Shown: positions 52,639-60,639 of the stretch, in pieces
Layout of the letters: every line of letters begins with the position of its first letter
Position numbering within the stretch: the first letter of the stretch is position 1
Assembly (NCBI GenBank): GCA_030526195.1
Contig: JAUNDG010000015.1
Coordinates: 1-63,609, forward strand
DNA from: Lachnospiraceae bacterium
GTDB taxonomy: Bacteria; Bacillota; Clostridia; Lachnospirales; Lachnospiraceae
DNA length: 63,609 nt
Reading direction: 5' to 3'
Program-made: the position numbers and the translations under genes
Notes under the pieces: generated by a model
What the model was told of the DNA's origin: nothing
Database searches by the model: none
What the model saw: the letters and a program-made list of their open reading frames with translations, nothing else

Positions 52639-53103
52639 ATGGCTCACGAACACTTAACAGTTAACAAGGAACTTGTGGATTCCGCTGCCGCCCAGTTTGG
52701 CGAAGGTCTTCACTGCTCACAGATCGTCTTCGGCTATGCCGCCAAGAAGCTGGGCTTTGATGAAGTCGCTGCCAAGAAGATCGCCGATGCCTTCGGTGGC
52801 GGTATGTTTAACGGCGAACGCTGCGGCAGCCTGACAGGCGCTATGATGGCTCTTTCTCTGGCTTTTGGTCACTACAATGCTGAAACAAAACCGGACGAAG
52901 CCAAGCTTCATGAAAAGAGAATTGAAATCGAAAAGAGATTTAAAGAAGCCTTCGGTTCTCTTTACTGCCAGGATATCATCGGCGCCAACATCGGCACACC
53001 GGAAGGTATGGCTCGCTTCAAAGCCGAAAACCTGGCTAAGGATTGCCCGGTTCTGGTCGCTTATGTTATCGAACAGCTTGATGAACTGCTGGAATTAGAC
53101 TAA
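52639..53103 (+). CDS. C_GCAxxG_C_C family redox protein
   Basis: The protein is 154 residues from the ATG nine bases after AAGGAG. The pattern cysteines are visible: LHCSQI, ERCGSLTGAMMALSLAF, SLYCQDI and KDCPVLV. The same domain is the C-terminal half of the CysK fusion across the divergent promoter. The family is described as probable redox proteins with no defined reaction. It is followed three bases later by an APH-fold kinase gene. Confidence 0.88.
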   Translation: MAHEHLTVNKELVDSAAAQFGEGLHCSQIVFGYAAKKLGFDEVAAKKIADAFGGGMFNGERCGSLTGAMMALSLAFGHYNAETKPDEAKLHEKRIEIEKRFKEAFGSLYCQDIIGANIGTPEGMARFKAENLAKDCPVLVAYVIEQLDELLELD

Positions 53104-53106
53104 AGC

Positions 53107-53856
53107 ATGCTATTTAAGGGACGTTGTAATTTCACAGAATTAGACGCACAGACAGGCCAACATGTTATACGGAAGCATTTTTCGGAAAAGCTTCTAACGT
53201 ATGATGTGCTTTGGCCTGTTTCCCGTGCCGATGTGGAAGCTTTTGTTCTTAATAAAACAGAAGCCTTGGCTGATGGCAATCCCCATTTTCATCAGCCCCA
53301 TGTGATCGACTTTGACAAAACGCAGCACACGTTGACGCTGACCTATATCCCGGCAGAGCCCCTCTCCGTTCTCTGCTGTGAAAAGGCTCCGGCAAACACC
53401 GGTGTTGGTCTGCCCTCTGTCCATCAGTTGACAGAGCTCCTCCGATTTCTGCATCGGATCAATCACCTGCCTTATGACAGTTTTTCTGCTGACGAAAAAC
53501 GGCTGCTGGATCAACAGCTTGAGATTGTGCAGTGCATGTACCACAACAAAATGAAGGATATCTGCCGGCCGTTGACCGGGGCGCCCTGGTATTTCTGTCT
53601 GGGTGATGTGAGCCTCAACAACATCTTATTTGACGGCGATTGCTTTACACTGCTTGATTTTGAGTGTGCGCATATGGGGTATGCCGGCTACGACATCGGC
53701 CAGCTGCTGGGCATGGCCCGCGTATCGGACAGCCTTCTGGCTGAGCGACTCATACAGGCTTTAAAAACAGCTGTGCCGGATGAAGCCGAACGAGCCCTCA
53801 TCCTGATATGGGCTGACCGGTTTGAGCAGTATTATGCTGCGGAGGGTGCTTCATAA
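53107..53856 (+). CDS. APH/choline-kinase-fold phosphotransferase
   Basis: The 249-residue protein has a short N-lobe and a clear catalytic segment: CLGDVSLNNILFDGD, then LLDFECAHMGYAGYDIGQLLG, corresponding to the GDxxxxN and DxE motifs of aminoglycoside and choline kinases. It is shorter than typical members (about 300-350). It is co-transcribed with the C_GCAxxG_C_C gene, mirroring the kinase beside the CysK fusion. A small-molecule kinase in sulfur metabolism is inferred; resistance is not supported. Confidence 0.78.
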   Translation: MLFKGRCNFTELDAQTGQHVIRKHFSEKLLTYDVLWPVSRADVEAFVLNKTEALADGNPHFHQPHVIDFDKTQHTLTLTYIPAEPLSVLCCEKAPANTGVGLPSVHQLTELLRFLHRINHLPYDSFSADEKRLLDQQLEIVQCMYHNKMKDICRPLTGAPWYFCLGDVSLNNILFDGDCFTLLDFECAHMGYAGYDIGQLLGMARVSDSLLAERLIQALKTAVPDEAERALILIWADRFEQYYAAEGAS

Positions 53857-53870
53857 CGCCAAACATTTAT

Positions 53871-53931
53871 AAAAGGGATTTCGGGAGACTGCCGATACGG
53901 CAGTTCCTGAAATCCCTTTTTACTTTAGTAA
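53871..53931 (+). terminator. Terminator of the C_GCAxxG_C_C-kinase operon
   Basis: AAAAGGGATTTC pairs with GAAATCCCTTTTT, with an inner ACTGCC/GGCAGT stem. Both strands end in T-runs. Confidence 0.9.
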
Positions 53932-53985
53932 AGCGGACACTCGCAATACCCAGAGGACACGCTGTACGCTTCGCTCCTTGCTCGT
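53928..53985. repeat. Dispersed 50-bp repeat, copy 2
   Basis: It contains AAGCGGACACTCGCAATACC then CAGAGGACACGCTGTACGCT; it matches 25477-25530 with only a few differences. It directly follows the terminator and precedes IS605-end-like hairpins. Confidence 0.6.
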
Positions 53986-54268
53986 GAACCGCAGCTACCT
54001 TCGGTAGCCCATCAGCAGGGGCTTTTACCCCTGCTGATGCAAGCTTCCCCCGTAACCCCCGCTTAAGACTCTACGTCTTTGAAGCGGGGGAATGCTTGCT
54101 GCAGTTCATATTACTTGCGCTTTCTTCCGGGTTCATCATACATATAATACTTTTCTCCGCCACAAAATATCAAACACAAATAAAATTTCAACCAACAGGT
54201 TGACTAATTATTCGTTTTGTGATACAAATTCTATAGACCATTGTGGTTTCAAAGAAGGAGGAATGCAT
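53932..54268. other. Intergenic junction between core genes and the AT-rich island
   Basis: It is 337 bp with no gene. It has two hairpins: ATCAGCAGGGG...CCCCTGCTGAT (54011-54038) and CCCCCGCTT...AAGCGGGGG (54056-54091), the latter with the GAAGCGGGGGAAT word of IS605-like ends. Composition becomes AT-rich after about 54110. It may mark the left boundary of a transferred segment. Confidence 0.55.
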
Positions 54269-54631
54269 ATGTTGACAAGTATTGGTCGATTCTTACGTAA
54301 ATTAAGAATCGACGAAAGAGAAATCTTAAAAGACATGGCTGAAAAATTGGAAGTAACCATTTCATTTCTTTCGGCCGTAGAAAATGGAAAGAAGCACATG
54401 CCTGCAGCATGGAACAGCCGTATATGTGAGCTCTATCAATTAACAGAAGAACAGCGAAAAGCTTTTACCACGGCAATCGCTGAAACAGAGGACGCAATAG
54501 AGATGAATTTTATCGGCCAAAGCCTACAAAATCGTGAATTGGCTGTTTCTTTTGCAAGAAAGTTCTCAGAGATTAACGATGAACAGGCCGAAGCGATTAA
54601 AAATATACTATCAGGAGATAAAGAACAATAA
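54269..54631 (+). CDS. XRE-family helix-turn-helix protein (ImmR-like)
   Basis: The protein is 120 residues from the second of two nearby ATGs (AAGGAGG seven bases upstream). It has an N-terminal helix-turn-helix (SIGRFLRKLRIDEREILKDM, LEVTISFLSAVENGKK) and an acidic helical C-terminus. It overlaps the ImmA/IrrE gene start by one base, the classic ImmR-ImmA pairing of conjugative elements and prophages, where the regulator is cleaved by the protease on damage or mating signals. Confidence 0.82.
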   Translation: MLTSIGRFLRKLRIDEREILKDMAEKLEVTISFLSAVENGKKHMPAAWNSRICELYQLTEEQRKAFTTAIAETEDAIEMNFIGQSLQNRELAVSFARKFSEINDEQAEAIKNILSGDKEQ

Positions 54632-55149
54632 TGAATCGTTACAAAGCTGATGCCGTTTCCAGAAATGAGATTCGAAGATTTATTCATACTCTTAAGAAAA
54701 AGGTCGGGCTAGAGAATAAACTCTATTTTCCAATTCTTCCTTTTGTAGAGAATATCCTTCCAATCCTCATTCCTGATTTTCAATTTGAAGTTGCCCCCTC
54801 CATCGAAATGGGAAATAAGCACGGCGAAACATATCCCAGCAAAAATTTAATCCGGATCCGAGAGGATGTCTATCTCCGTGCTGCTGTTGGTGAAGGGCGC
54901 GATCGACTCACAATCGCACATGAAGTAGGCCATCTATTCATGCATGAGGATGACAGCATCGCATTATGCAGATTGGCGCCTACCGAAAAACTAAAACCCT
55001 ACGAAGATCCCGAATGGCAAGCTGATGCTTTCGGAGGCGAACTCCTTGCATCGTCTTACCTAATAAAAGGAATGAACCCGCTTGCTATATCTATCAACTG
55101 CGGAGTGTCTATCTCTGCTGCACGGGTTCAGCTTCGGTCTCTTCGTTAA
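54631..55149 (+). CDS. ImmA/IrrE-family metallo-endopeptidase
   Basis: The 172-residue protein has the zinc motif HEVGHLFMHEDD (HExxH near residue 95) and the downstream WQADAFGGELLA segment with the third ligand glutamate. It is expected to cleave the adjacent XRE regulator. Base composition is lower in GC than the flanking core genes. Confidence 0.88.
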   Translation: MNRYKADAVSRNEIRRFIHTLKKKVGLENKLYFPILPFVENILPILIPDFQFEVAPSIEMGNKHGETYPSKNLIRIREDVYLRAAVGEGRDRLTIAHEVGHLFMHEDDSIALCRLAPTEKLKPYEDPEWQADAFGGELLASSYLIKGMNPLAISINCGVSISAARVQLRSLR

Positions 55150-55159
55150 TTTTAAGGAG

Positions 55160-55295
55160 GTGATGTCCTATGAATGTAAAAAAATAAAACGCGTTGGAAA
55201 ACTGTTACCAGCAGCTTTTCAACACGTTTCATTCCTCGGAAGTGCTATTGCAAAACCAAGTGTCATTACCTGAAATAATAGCACTTCCTCGTAAC
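55160..55295 (+). ncRNA. Possible structured RNA with two hairpins
   Basis: After AAGGAGG and a five-codon frame (MNVKK, near 55170) comes a hairpin AAACGCGTTGG.../...CAACACGTTTC (about 55187-55230) and a second perfect stem GGAAGTGCTATT (55238-55249) with AATAGCACTTCC (55277-55288). No longer gene is present. It could be a small RNA or an attenuator; promoter and function are not visible. Confidence 0.35.
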
Positions 55296-55379
55296 TTCAT
55301 CTATTGGCATTTTGAATAAAAAGCACAATAGCAAACAAATTATTGGCTCGTCAGCCATAAAGTTTACGAGGTGATTATT

Positions 55380-56003
55380 ATGACGAGTAAAGAAATGCGT
55401 GAAGATCCTCTCTTCATGCGAAACAATTTTAATCCCGTTGGGAAATGGGGCTTCGCGCTTATCCAGAAACAGGACATTGATCTTAGCAATATATCTCTTA
55501 TTGCCTCTTCAAACACAAGAGCAAATGATACTCCAAAGAACAGATGTAACGGTGTACATCATTATGTAGATGATTATCGATTCAATGGAGTCTATGACCA
55601 CCCTGACCGCAGCCTTTCCAGATACTCACAATATCGTTTTCTTATTTCCCCTGAGTACTCTACTTATGCAGACATGGACTTATGGAGACAAATAGAAAGT
55701 ACCGGCAAAAATCGTTGGGTAGGCGCCTACTGGCAAGACAAAGGGCTCAAGGTTGTTCCCGCAGTCTGCTGGAGTACCCCTAGGAGCTATGATTTCTGTT
55801 TCGATGCAATAGAAACCGGCTGTATTGTTGCAGTTGGCATGATTGAATGTAAAACGAGCAAGAAACTCTTTCTCCATGGATATGATGCAATGCTCGAAAG
55901 AATCCAGCCTTCTGCAATCATCGTTCTCGGCACTCCTTTCGCTGAAATGAGAGGAAATATCATTCCTGTTAAATACAGTTTCAATGGTAGAGGAGGATGT
56001 TAA
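55380..56003 (+). CDS. DUF4417 domain-containing protein
   Basis: The protein is 207 residues from the ATG six bases after GAGGTG. Features are NNFNPVGKWGFALI near the start, HHYVDDYRF, SRYSQYRFLISPEYSTYADM and FLHGYDAMLERI near the end. The DUF4417 family is common on phages and plasmids and in conjugative elements of Firmicutes; no function is established. It belongs to the AT-rich island with the next two genes. Confidence 0.82.
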   Translation: MTSKEMREDPLFMRNNFNPVGKWGFALIQKQDIDLSNISLIASSNTRANDTPKNRCNGVHHYVDDYRFNGVYDHPDRSLSRYSQYRFLISPEYSTYADMDLWRQIESTGKNRWVGAYWQDKGLKVVPAVCWSTPRSYDFCFDAIETGCIVAVGMIECKTSKKLFLHGYDAMLERIQPSAIIVLGTPFAEMRGNIIPVKYSFNGRGGC

Positions 56004-56004
56004 C

Positions 56005-56394
56005 ATGGGCGGAAAAGGAACTTATTCTACCGGCAAATCGCCGGCCTATACATTTGAAACAGTCGGTTTTCTTGATAATGTGAAGGTACTCCGTCCCATC
56101 GATCAATCCAAGTCGCTAAAACTTCCAGAAGAGTCGCATACTCCAGGCAACAAATATGTGTTACTTGATAAGGATGGAGTTTTTCACCAGTATCGGGAAT
56201 ATGACGATAATCATAAGGTCGTCTTGGAAATTGGCTATCACCATGAAAAGGCGCTTGGTCAGGGCGATGTATTACATGTCCATATCCACAATAAGCCAGG
56301 CATAGAAAACCACTCTAGTGCGACCAAATATAAAATTGGACCAGGGAATCCTTATTATGAAAAATATAAACATCTGTTTGTGGGGGTGAAATAA
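56005..56394 (+). CDS. Small element-borne protein, phage-like, unknown function
   Basis: The protein is 129 residues from the ATG eight bases after GAGGAGG. It starts MGGKGTYSTGKS and has LPEESHTPGNKYVLLDKDG, QYREYDDNHKVVLEIGYHHE and VLHVHIHN. Similar segments occur in phage and mobile-element proteins of Firmicutes, sometimes fused to head-morphogenesis or toxin-like proteins, but I know of no assigned function. It is co-transcribed with the DUF4417 gene and the next gene. Confidence 0.65.
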   Translation: MGGKGTYSTGKSPAYTFETVGFLDNVKVLRPIDQSKSLKLPEESHTPGNKYVLLDKDGVFHQYREYDDNHKVVLEIGYHHEKALGQGDVLHVHIHNKPGIENHSSATKYKIGPGNPYYEKYKHLFVGVK

Positions 56395-56700
56395 ATGAAA
56401 GGTAATACAATTGGCGAGTTTATCGATGATCTGTTAATGATGGGTGGACCGGAGAAAGAATTTATATTTCGCAAAAAATACTATTTCCTTGAAATCACCT
56501 ATGACAATTCTTCTTGCAATTACAATCTTTGTATTGACGAGTACGATAATACTACCCAAAGAAGCAAGACCTTAACACATACTTATAGTTTTTCTGGGAG
56601 AGACTACACCGAATGCGTCAATAAATTTGAAGATGCAGAAATATTCGCTGGCATGACAGTATATCAGGCAGAGCAAGAGATTGAAGTTTTGTTCGGATAA
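56395..56700 (+). CDS. Small orphan protein of the island
   Basis: The 101-residue protein starts directly after the previous stop (TAAATG). It is acidic with a central KYYFLEITYDNSSCNYNLC and CTECVN-like cysteines, and a C-terminal VYQAEQEIEVLFG. I recognise no family. The tight spacing with its neighbour suggests a pair, perhaps an immunity or accessory partner, which is speculation. Confidence 0.65.
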   Translation: MKGNTIGEFIDDLLMMGGPEKEFIFRKKYYFLEITYDNSSCNYNLCIDEYDNTTQRSKTLTHTYSFSGRDYTECVNKFEDAEIFAGMTVYQAEQEIEVLFG

Positions 56701-56794
56701 CTTCTGACGAGATGATTGCAACGGCTGAGCCCGTGCTCAATCTCAAATTTCCAAAAAATCTGTTGCTATTGAGAATATGTAACATCAAAAACCC

Positions 56795-56836
56795 GGGCTG
56801 GCTCAATGGTTTTTCCTTTGAGCCAGCTCTTTGTTT
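56795..56836. terminator. Bidirectional terminator at the island/rlmD junction
   Basis: GGGCTGGCTCAA pairs with TTTGAGCCAGCTC and both sides carry T-rich tracts. Confidence 0.8.
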
Positions 56837-56851
56837 TTGCTGTCGCAATAT

Positions 56852-56881
56852 AAAAAACTGCCCTCCTGAGAGAGCAGTCTT
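56852..56881 (-). terminator. Terminator of the rlmD transcript
   Basis: Minus strand: GACTGCTCTC, loop, GGGCAGTTTTTTATATTG. Confidence 0.7.
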
Positions 56882-56949
56882 ATACTTCTTATTTACCTTC
56901 TTTGATTTTATAGTAATTCTCTGAATCCACACCAATCTCAATGGTATCC

Positions 56950-58329
56950 TTATCTATGACTCTTTTTGTTGCTCAAGAGAACCACATTTTCTATATGCTC
57001 CGTCTGCGGGAAAAGATCCACGGGCTGCATCCGCATCACACGATAACCGGACTTGGTGAGGATTCCCAGATCCCGGGCCAGTGTATCCGGCCCGCAGGAA
57101 ATATAGACGATGCGGTCAGGACCCATTTTTGTGACCGCCGACAGGAAGTTCTTGTCAGAGCCTGTCCGGGGCGGATCCATCAAAACCACATCCGCTTTCT
57201 CACCCCGAGCCGCCATTTCCAGCATGAACCGGCCGGCATCGTCCTGCTTGACGGTCATATTCTTGACCGCGTTATCCTTCAGATTCAAACGGGCATCCCG
57301 CACCGCTGCTTTGTTCACTTCCACACCGATCACCCGACCGGCTTTTCTTGAAGCAGCAATGCCGATGGTGCCGGTGCCGCAGTAGGCATCGATCACCGTT
57401 TCTTTGCCTGTCAATCCCGCCATCTCGATGGCTGTGTTGTACAGCTTCTCCGTCTGCGCCGGATTCACCTGATAAAATGAAGAGGCTGAGATCCGGAAGG
57501 TAAAGCCGCACAGTTCATCGCGGATAAAGCCGGGCCCGTAGAGCACCTGCTCCCGTTCCCCCAGCACCACGGAGGTCCGCCGGTCATTGATATTCTGAAC
57601 AATGGTGGTGATCTCCGGATGTTCTTTCACCAGAGCCTTCACGAAATTATTCTTGCCCGGGAAGACCACCGTCCCTGTCACCAGCACTACCAGGATCTCA
57701 CCGGTGGCATAACCCCGGCGCACCAGGACATGACGCATCAGGCCGGTACCCAGATCTTCATCATAGATGTAAAGCTTAAATTCCTTGATCAGCCGGCGCA
57801 CCGTGGCGATCACCGCCTGAGCCTTCTCATCCTCAATGAGGCAATGCTCCACCGGCACGATCTTATGGGACCGGGCTTCATAGGTTCCGGAAATGATCTC
57901 GCCTTTCCGGCCTCTGCCCAGCACAGCGTGCACCTTGTGCCGATAATAAAGAGGCTGTTCCATCCCGATGATGGGCTCCACCTTGCCAAATCGGCCCAGA
58001 AGTTTCCGCATATGCATCTGTTTATGCTTCAGCTGCTCCGTGTAGGGCACCTTGGTGAACTGGCAGCCACCGCACTTCTTTGTGAGCGGACAGCCGGCTG
58101 CCTCGTCGCAGCCTTCGGGTTTCACGACAGCATTTGCCTTCTGCTGCCATTTGAAATCATCACCCGATTTTCTCACCGGACATGTTGTCTTCTTTGCTGT
58201 CTGCTCGCGACCCATTTCTTTCTTTGAATGCCCATTAGCAGAATCCTTATGATCATTCTGAATCTTTGAGCCGACCGGTTTCTTGCTATGATTAATTTTC
58301 TTAAAATTACGTTTCCCTGCTTCAGTCAT
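56950..58329 (-). CDS. rlmD: 23S rRNA (uracil-5)-methyltransferase RlmD-like
   Basis: The protein is 459 residues from the ATG that overlaps the preceding stop. After a basic, low-complexity N-terminal tail (about 1-80) come iron-sulfur cysteines (CPLTKKCGGCQF), a SAM-binding motif DAYCGTGTIGIAASR, MDPPRTG and the catalytic Cys in YISCGPDTLARDL. It methylates a 23S rRNA uridine. The C-terminus (LSNKKSHR) stops early; a frame shifted by one base continues for 27 codons, suggesting a recent frameshift. The rumA/rlmD 3' end is a known integration site for some streptococcal elements. Confidence 0.88.
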   Translation of the reverse strand: MTEAGKRNFKKINHSKKPVGSKIQNDHKDSANGHSKKEMGREQTAKKTTCPVRKSGDDFKWQQKANAVVKPEGCDEAAGCPLTKKCGGCQFTKVPYTEQLKHKQMHMRKLLGRFGKVEPIIGMEQPLYYRHKVHAVLGRGRKGEIISGTYEARSHKIVPVEHCLIEDEKAQAVIATVRRLIKEFKLYIYDEDLGTGLMRHVLVRRGYATGEILVVLVTGTVVFPGKNNFVKALVKEHPEITTIVQNINDRRTSVVLGEREQVLYGPGFIRDELCGFTFRISASSFYQVNPAQTEKLYNTAIEMAGLTGKETVIDAYCGTGTIGIAASRKAGRVIGVEVNKAAVRDARLNLKDNAVKNMTVKQDDAGRFMLEMAARGEKADVVLMDPPRTGSDKNFLSAVTKMGPDRIVYISCGPDTLARDLGILTKSGYRVMRMQPVDLFPQTEHIENVVLLSNKKSHR

Positions 58330-58840
58330 TTTTCCGAATTCCAATCTTGATCTCACCGGCCCACAGCTTCAGCATAAAGCCTTCGCAGGCTTCGAAATTG
58401 AAGGCATCCAGGTCCACCATCCCCTCATCCTTTGTCACCACCACAATGGTGTGGCCCAGGAAAGTCCGGCAACCGTCCTTTTCGATCTGCTTGCCGCCGC
58501 GAGATGCTACGTGAGCGTAATAGATTTCCGGCATCATGGGACGCTTGAACCCGGCCAGTGACACAGATGTGACGTTCAGGTCCTCACCCGAAAATAGCCC
58601 GTCGCTGTGGAGGGTCATGACCACGCCCTGCACCCGCTTCCGCTTGTCATCATTCTGGGGGAAAACAAGGAAATCCGTCTGCAGAATCCCATTTCCGAGA
58701 ACCCGGTCCCGCATACGGTCAAAGCCGCATTTTTCGCCGCCGACCTCCAGATCAAAAGTAAAGCCGCCTGTCACGATCTTTTCCAGAATCGTGTCATCGG
58801 CCGCTGCGATCATTTTCTGAAAACGTTCACTAAATGCCAT
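58322..58840 (-). CDS. Conserved cytosolic protein, unknown function
   Basis: The 172-residue protein has no membrane segment or signal. It is rich in conserved-looking acidic and glycine residues: FDLEVGGEKCGFDRMRDRVL, DFLVFPQNDDKR and LAGFKRPMMPEIYYAHVASR. I do not recognise a family. It overlaps rlmD (ATGACTGA arrangement) and is preceded by GGAGAG-type spacing, so both share a transcript. Confidence 0.7.
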   Translation of the reverse strand: MAFSERFQKMIAAADDTILEKIVTGGFTFDLEVGGEKCGFDRMRDRVLGNGILQTDFLVFPQNDDKRKRVQGVVMTLHSDGLFSGEDLNVTSVSLAGFKRPMMPEIYYAHVASRGGKQIEKDGCRTFLGHTIVVVTKDEGMVDLDAFNFEACEGFMLKLWAGEIKIGIRKND

Positions 58841-58993
58841 ATTACTCTCCTGTTTCTTCTTTATATAAGATGCCGCGCATCGTGTGCGGCTGTGATTTTT
58901 GACTTTCCTGCTTATTATACACGTTGTGCGGTGGAATTTGTGTCTGATTTTTCCTATAATAAAAGCCAGAACACAGAATATGGGAGGTTCCCT

Positions 58994-60292
58994 ATGAGTG
59001 ATAATAAAAACCGCGATCTTTTTGATGATTTCTTCGGCAGTGTGTCCGACCTTAGCGACAGCCTGAAAAAAACAGCCGATTTCACACAGGACATCGCCAA
59101 ACCCACAGGCCTTGAGGATACCATCGCCCGCAACCAGGCCGGCATGACCGAGCTCCTTGGCCGGGGTGACAGCCGCCTGAACGACATTGTTACCGATGTC
59201 TATAAAGATTTTTTCGGAAATGATTTTGTCGACCGCTTCAACGACAACAAGGGCGCTGATGCGGATACCGCTTTAAAAAATGCCATCACCAATGCCCTTT
59301 ACGCTCCGGTCGAAAATGCCCTGCCCCGAGATACTGCGGCCCCGGCATCAGACGCTACTGCTTTGCCGGATCAGAATCCTTCTTCCGGCAATCCGGCCGG
59401 CCCGTCTGCCGCAGCCGGTGCGGCTCCGTCCGCTGCCGGCGATCAGGCTCAGGCCCGGACCGCCGAGGCTCAGACAGAAAAAAAGCCGGAAAAATCCGGT
59501 ATGGAACAGCTTGAGGAGCTCATTGGTCTTGACTCCATCAAGCACGATGTCCGGGAGCTGGTGAACCTGGTCAAGATCCAGAAGCTCCGTGAAGAAAAGG
59601 GCCTGGCCTACGTGCCCACCTCTCTTCACCTTGTTTTCGCCGGCAATCCCGGCACAGGCAAAACCACTGTGGCTCGTATTCTGGCCCAGCTCTACAAGGA
59701 GATCGGCGTGCTCTCCAAGGGCCAGCTGGTGGAGGTGGACCGCTCCGGGCTTGTGGCCGGGTATGTGGGACAGACCGCCATCAAAACTCAGGAAAAGATC
59801 AAGGAAGCCATGGGTGGTGTGCTATTCATCGACGAAGCCTATGCGTTGAATAAAGAAGGCCCGGACTACGGTCAGGAGGCCATCGACACCATTCTGAAGG
59901 CCATGGAGGATAACCGGAAGGACTTCGTTGTCATCGCTGCCGGTTATACCGAGCTCATGGAACGCTTCATCAACAGCAACCCGGGGCTCAAATCCCGGTT
60001 CAACAAGTACCTGACCTTCCCGGATTACACCGCCGAAGAAATGATGGCGATCTTCGACATCAACTGCAAAAAATACAGTTACACCCTCTCCGATGAGGCC
60101 CGCACCGCTGTGGAAGCCCTCATCAGGGAACGGGAAGCCAACAAGGGCGAGAATTTCGCCAATGCCCGTGATGTGCGGAATATCTTCGAAGCCATCATCA
60201 CCAATCAGGCCTCCCGGGTGGCCGCACTGGAAAATCCCAGCGAGGAGGATATCACCACCATCCTGCCGGAGGACCTGTCCGATTTTTCTTGA
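58994..60292 (+). CDS. CbxX/CfxQ-type AAA ATPase
   Basis: The protein is 432 residues from the ATG six bases after GGGAGG, with a TATAAT box at 58955. The N-terminal 170 residues are helical with an Ala/Pro-rich linker. The AAA module shows Walker A FAGNPGTGKTTVARIL, Walker B GVLFIDEAYAL, and sensor/arginine motifs SRFNKYLTF. Members remodel protein complexes (Rubisco activase CbbX, SpoVK). Here no sporulation or Rubisco context is visible, so the client is unknown. Confidence 0.88.
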   Translation: MSDNKNRDLFDDFFGSVSDLSDSLKKTADFTQDIAKPTGLEDTIARNQAGMTELLGRGDSRLNDIVTDVYKDFFGNDFVDRFNDNKGADADTALKNAITNALYAPVENALPRDTAAPASDATALPDQNPSSGNPAGPSAAAGAAPSAAGDQAQARTAEAQTEKKPEKSGMEQLEELIGLDSIKHDVRELVNLVKIQKLREEKGLAYVPTSLHLVFAGNPGTGKTTVARILAQLYKEIGVLSKGQLVEVDRSGLVAGYVGQTAIKTQEKIKEAMGGVLFIDEAYALNKEGPDYGQEAIDTILKAMEDNRKDFVVIAAGYTELMERFINSNPGLKSRFNKYLTFPDYTAEEMMAIFDINCKKYSYTLSDEARTAVEALIREREANKGENFANARDVRNIFEAIITNQASRVAALENPSEEDITTILPEDLSDFS

Positions 60293-60307
60293 TGGAAGGG
60301 GCAACAT

Positions 60308-60526
60308 ATGGTTACTCAAATAGAGAAAAGAAAGTCTCCTCCATTATCACCCCAATCAATTCTGTTAGCGAAGCAAGCGATGATCGAACAACAGAAAAAC
60401 GGTTATGTGACAATCACATGCCCGAAATGTCAAGGACATCCGGTGATCTCGATGACTTCGAGAAGTGAAAGAACTCTGATCAGTTGCCCGTGTGGATATG
60501 TAAAAAATATTGACATTAATTTCTAA
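60308..60526 (+). CDS. Small zinc-ribbon protein
   Basis: The 72-residue protein has a CPKC pair and CPCG pair (TCPKCQGHPVISM, ISCPCGYVKN), probably one zinc site. It follows the AAA gene by 15 bases, with a GGAAGGGG-like ribosome site. The N-terminal half is basic. Function unknown; co-expression with the ATPase is likely. Confidence 0.65.
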   Translation: MVTQIEKRKSPPLSPQSILLAKQAMIEQQKNGYVTITCPKCQGHPVISMTSRSERTLISCPCGYVKNIDINF

Positions 60527-60531
60527 CGACA

Positions 60532-60577
60532 AAAACCACTTGATACATCATGAGAGGTATCAAGTGGTTTCGTTTTT
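60532..60577 (+). terminator. Terminator after the zinc-ribbon gene
   Basis: AAACCACTTGATAC pairs with GTATCAAGTGGTTT, followed by CGTTTTTC. Confidence 0.9.
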
Positions 60578-60639
60578 CTTTTAACTAAATGACATATCAA
60601 GGACACGATGTCCGCTTCGCCAGTGGATTTTCTAACCGC

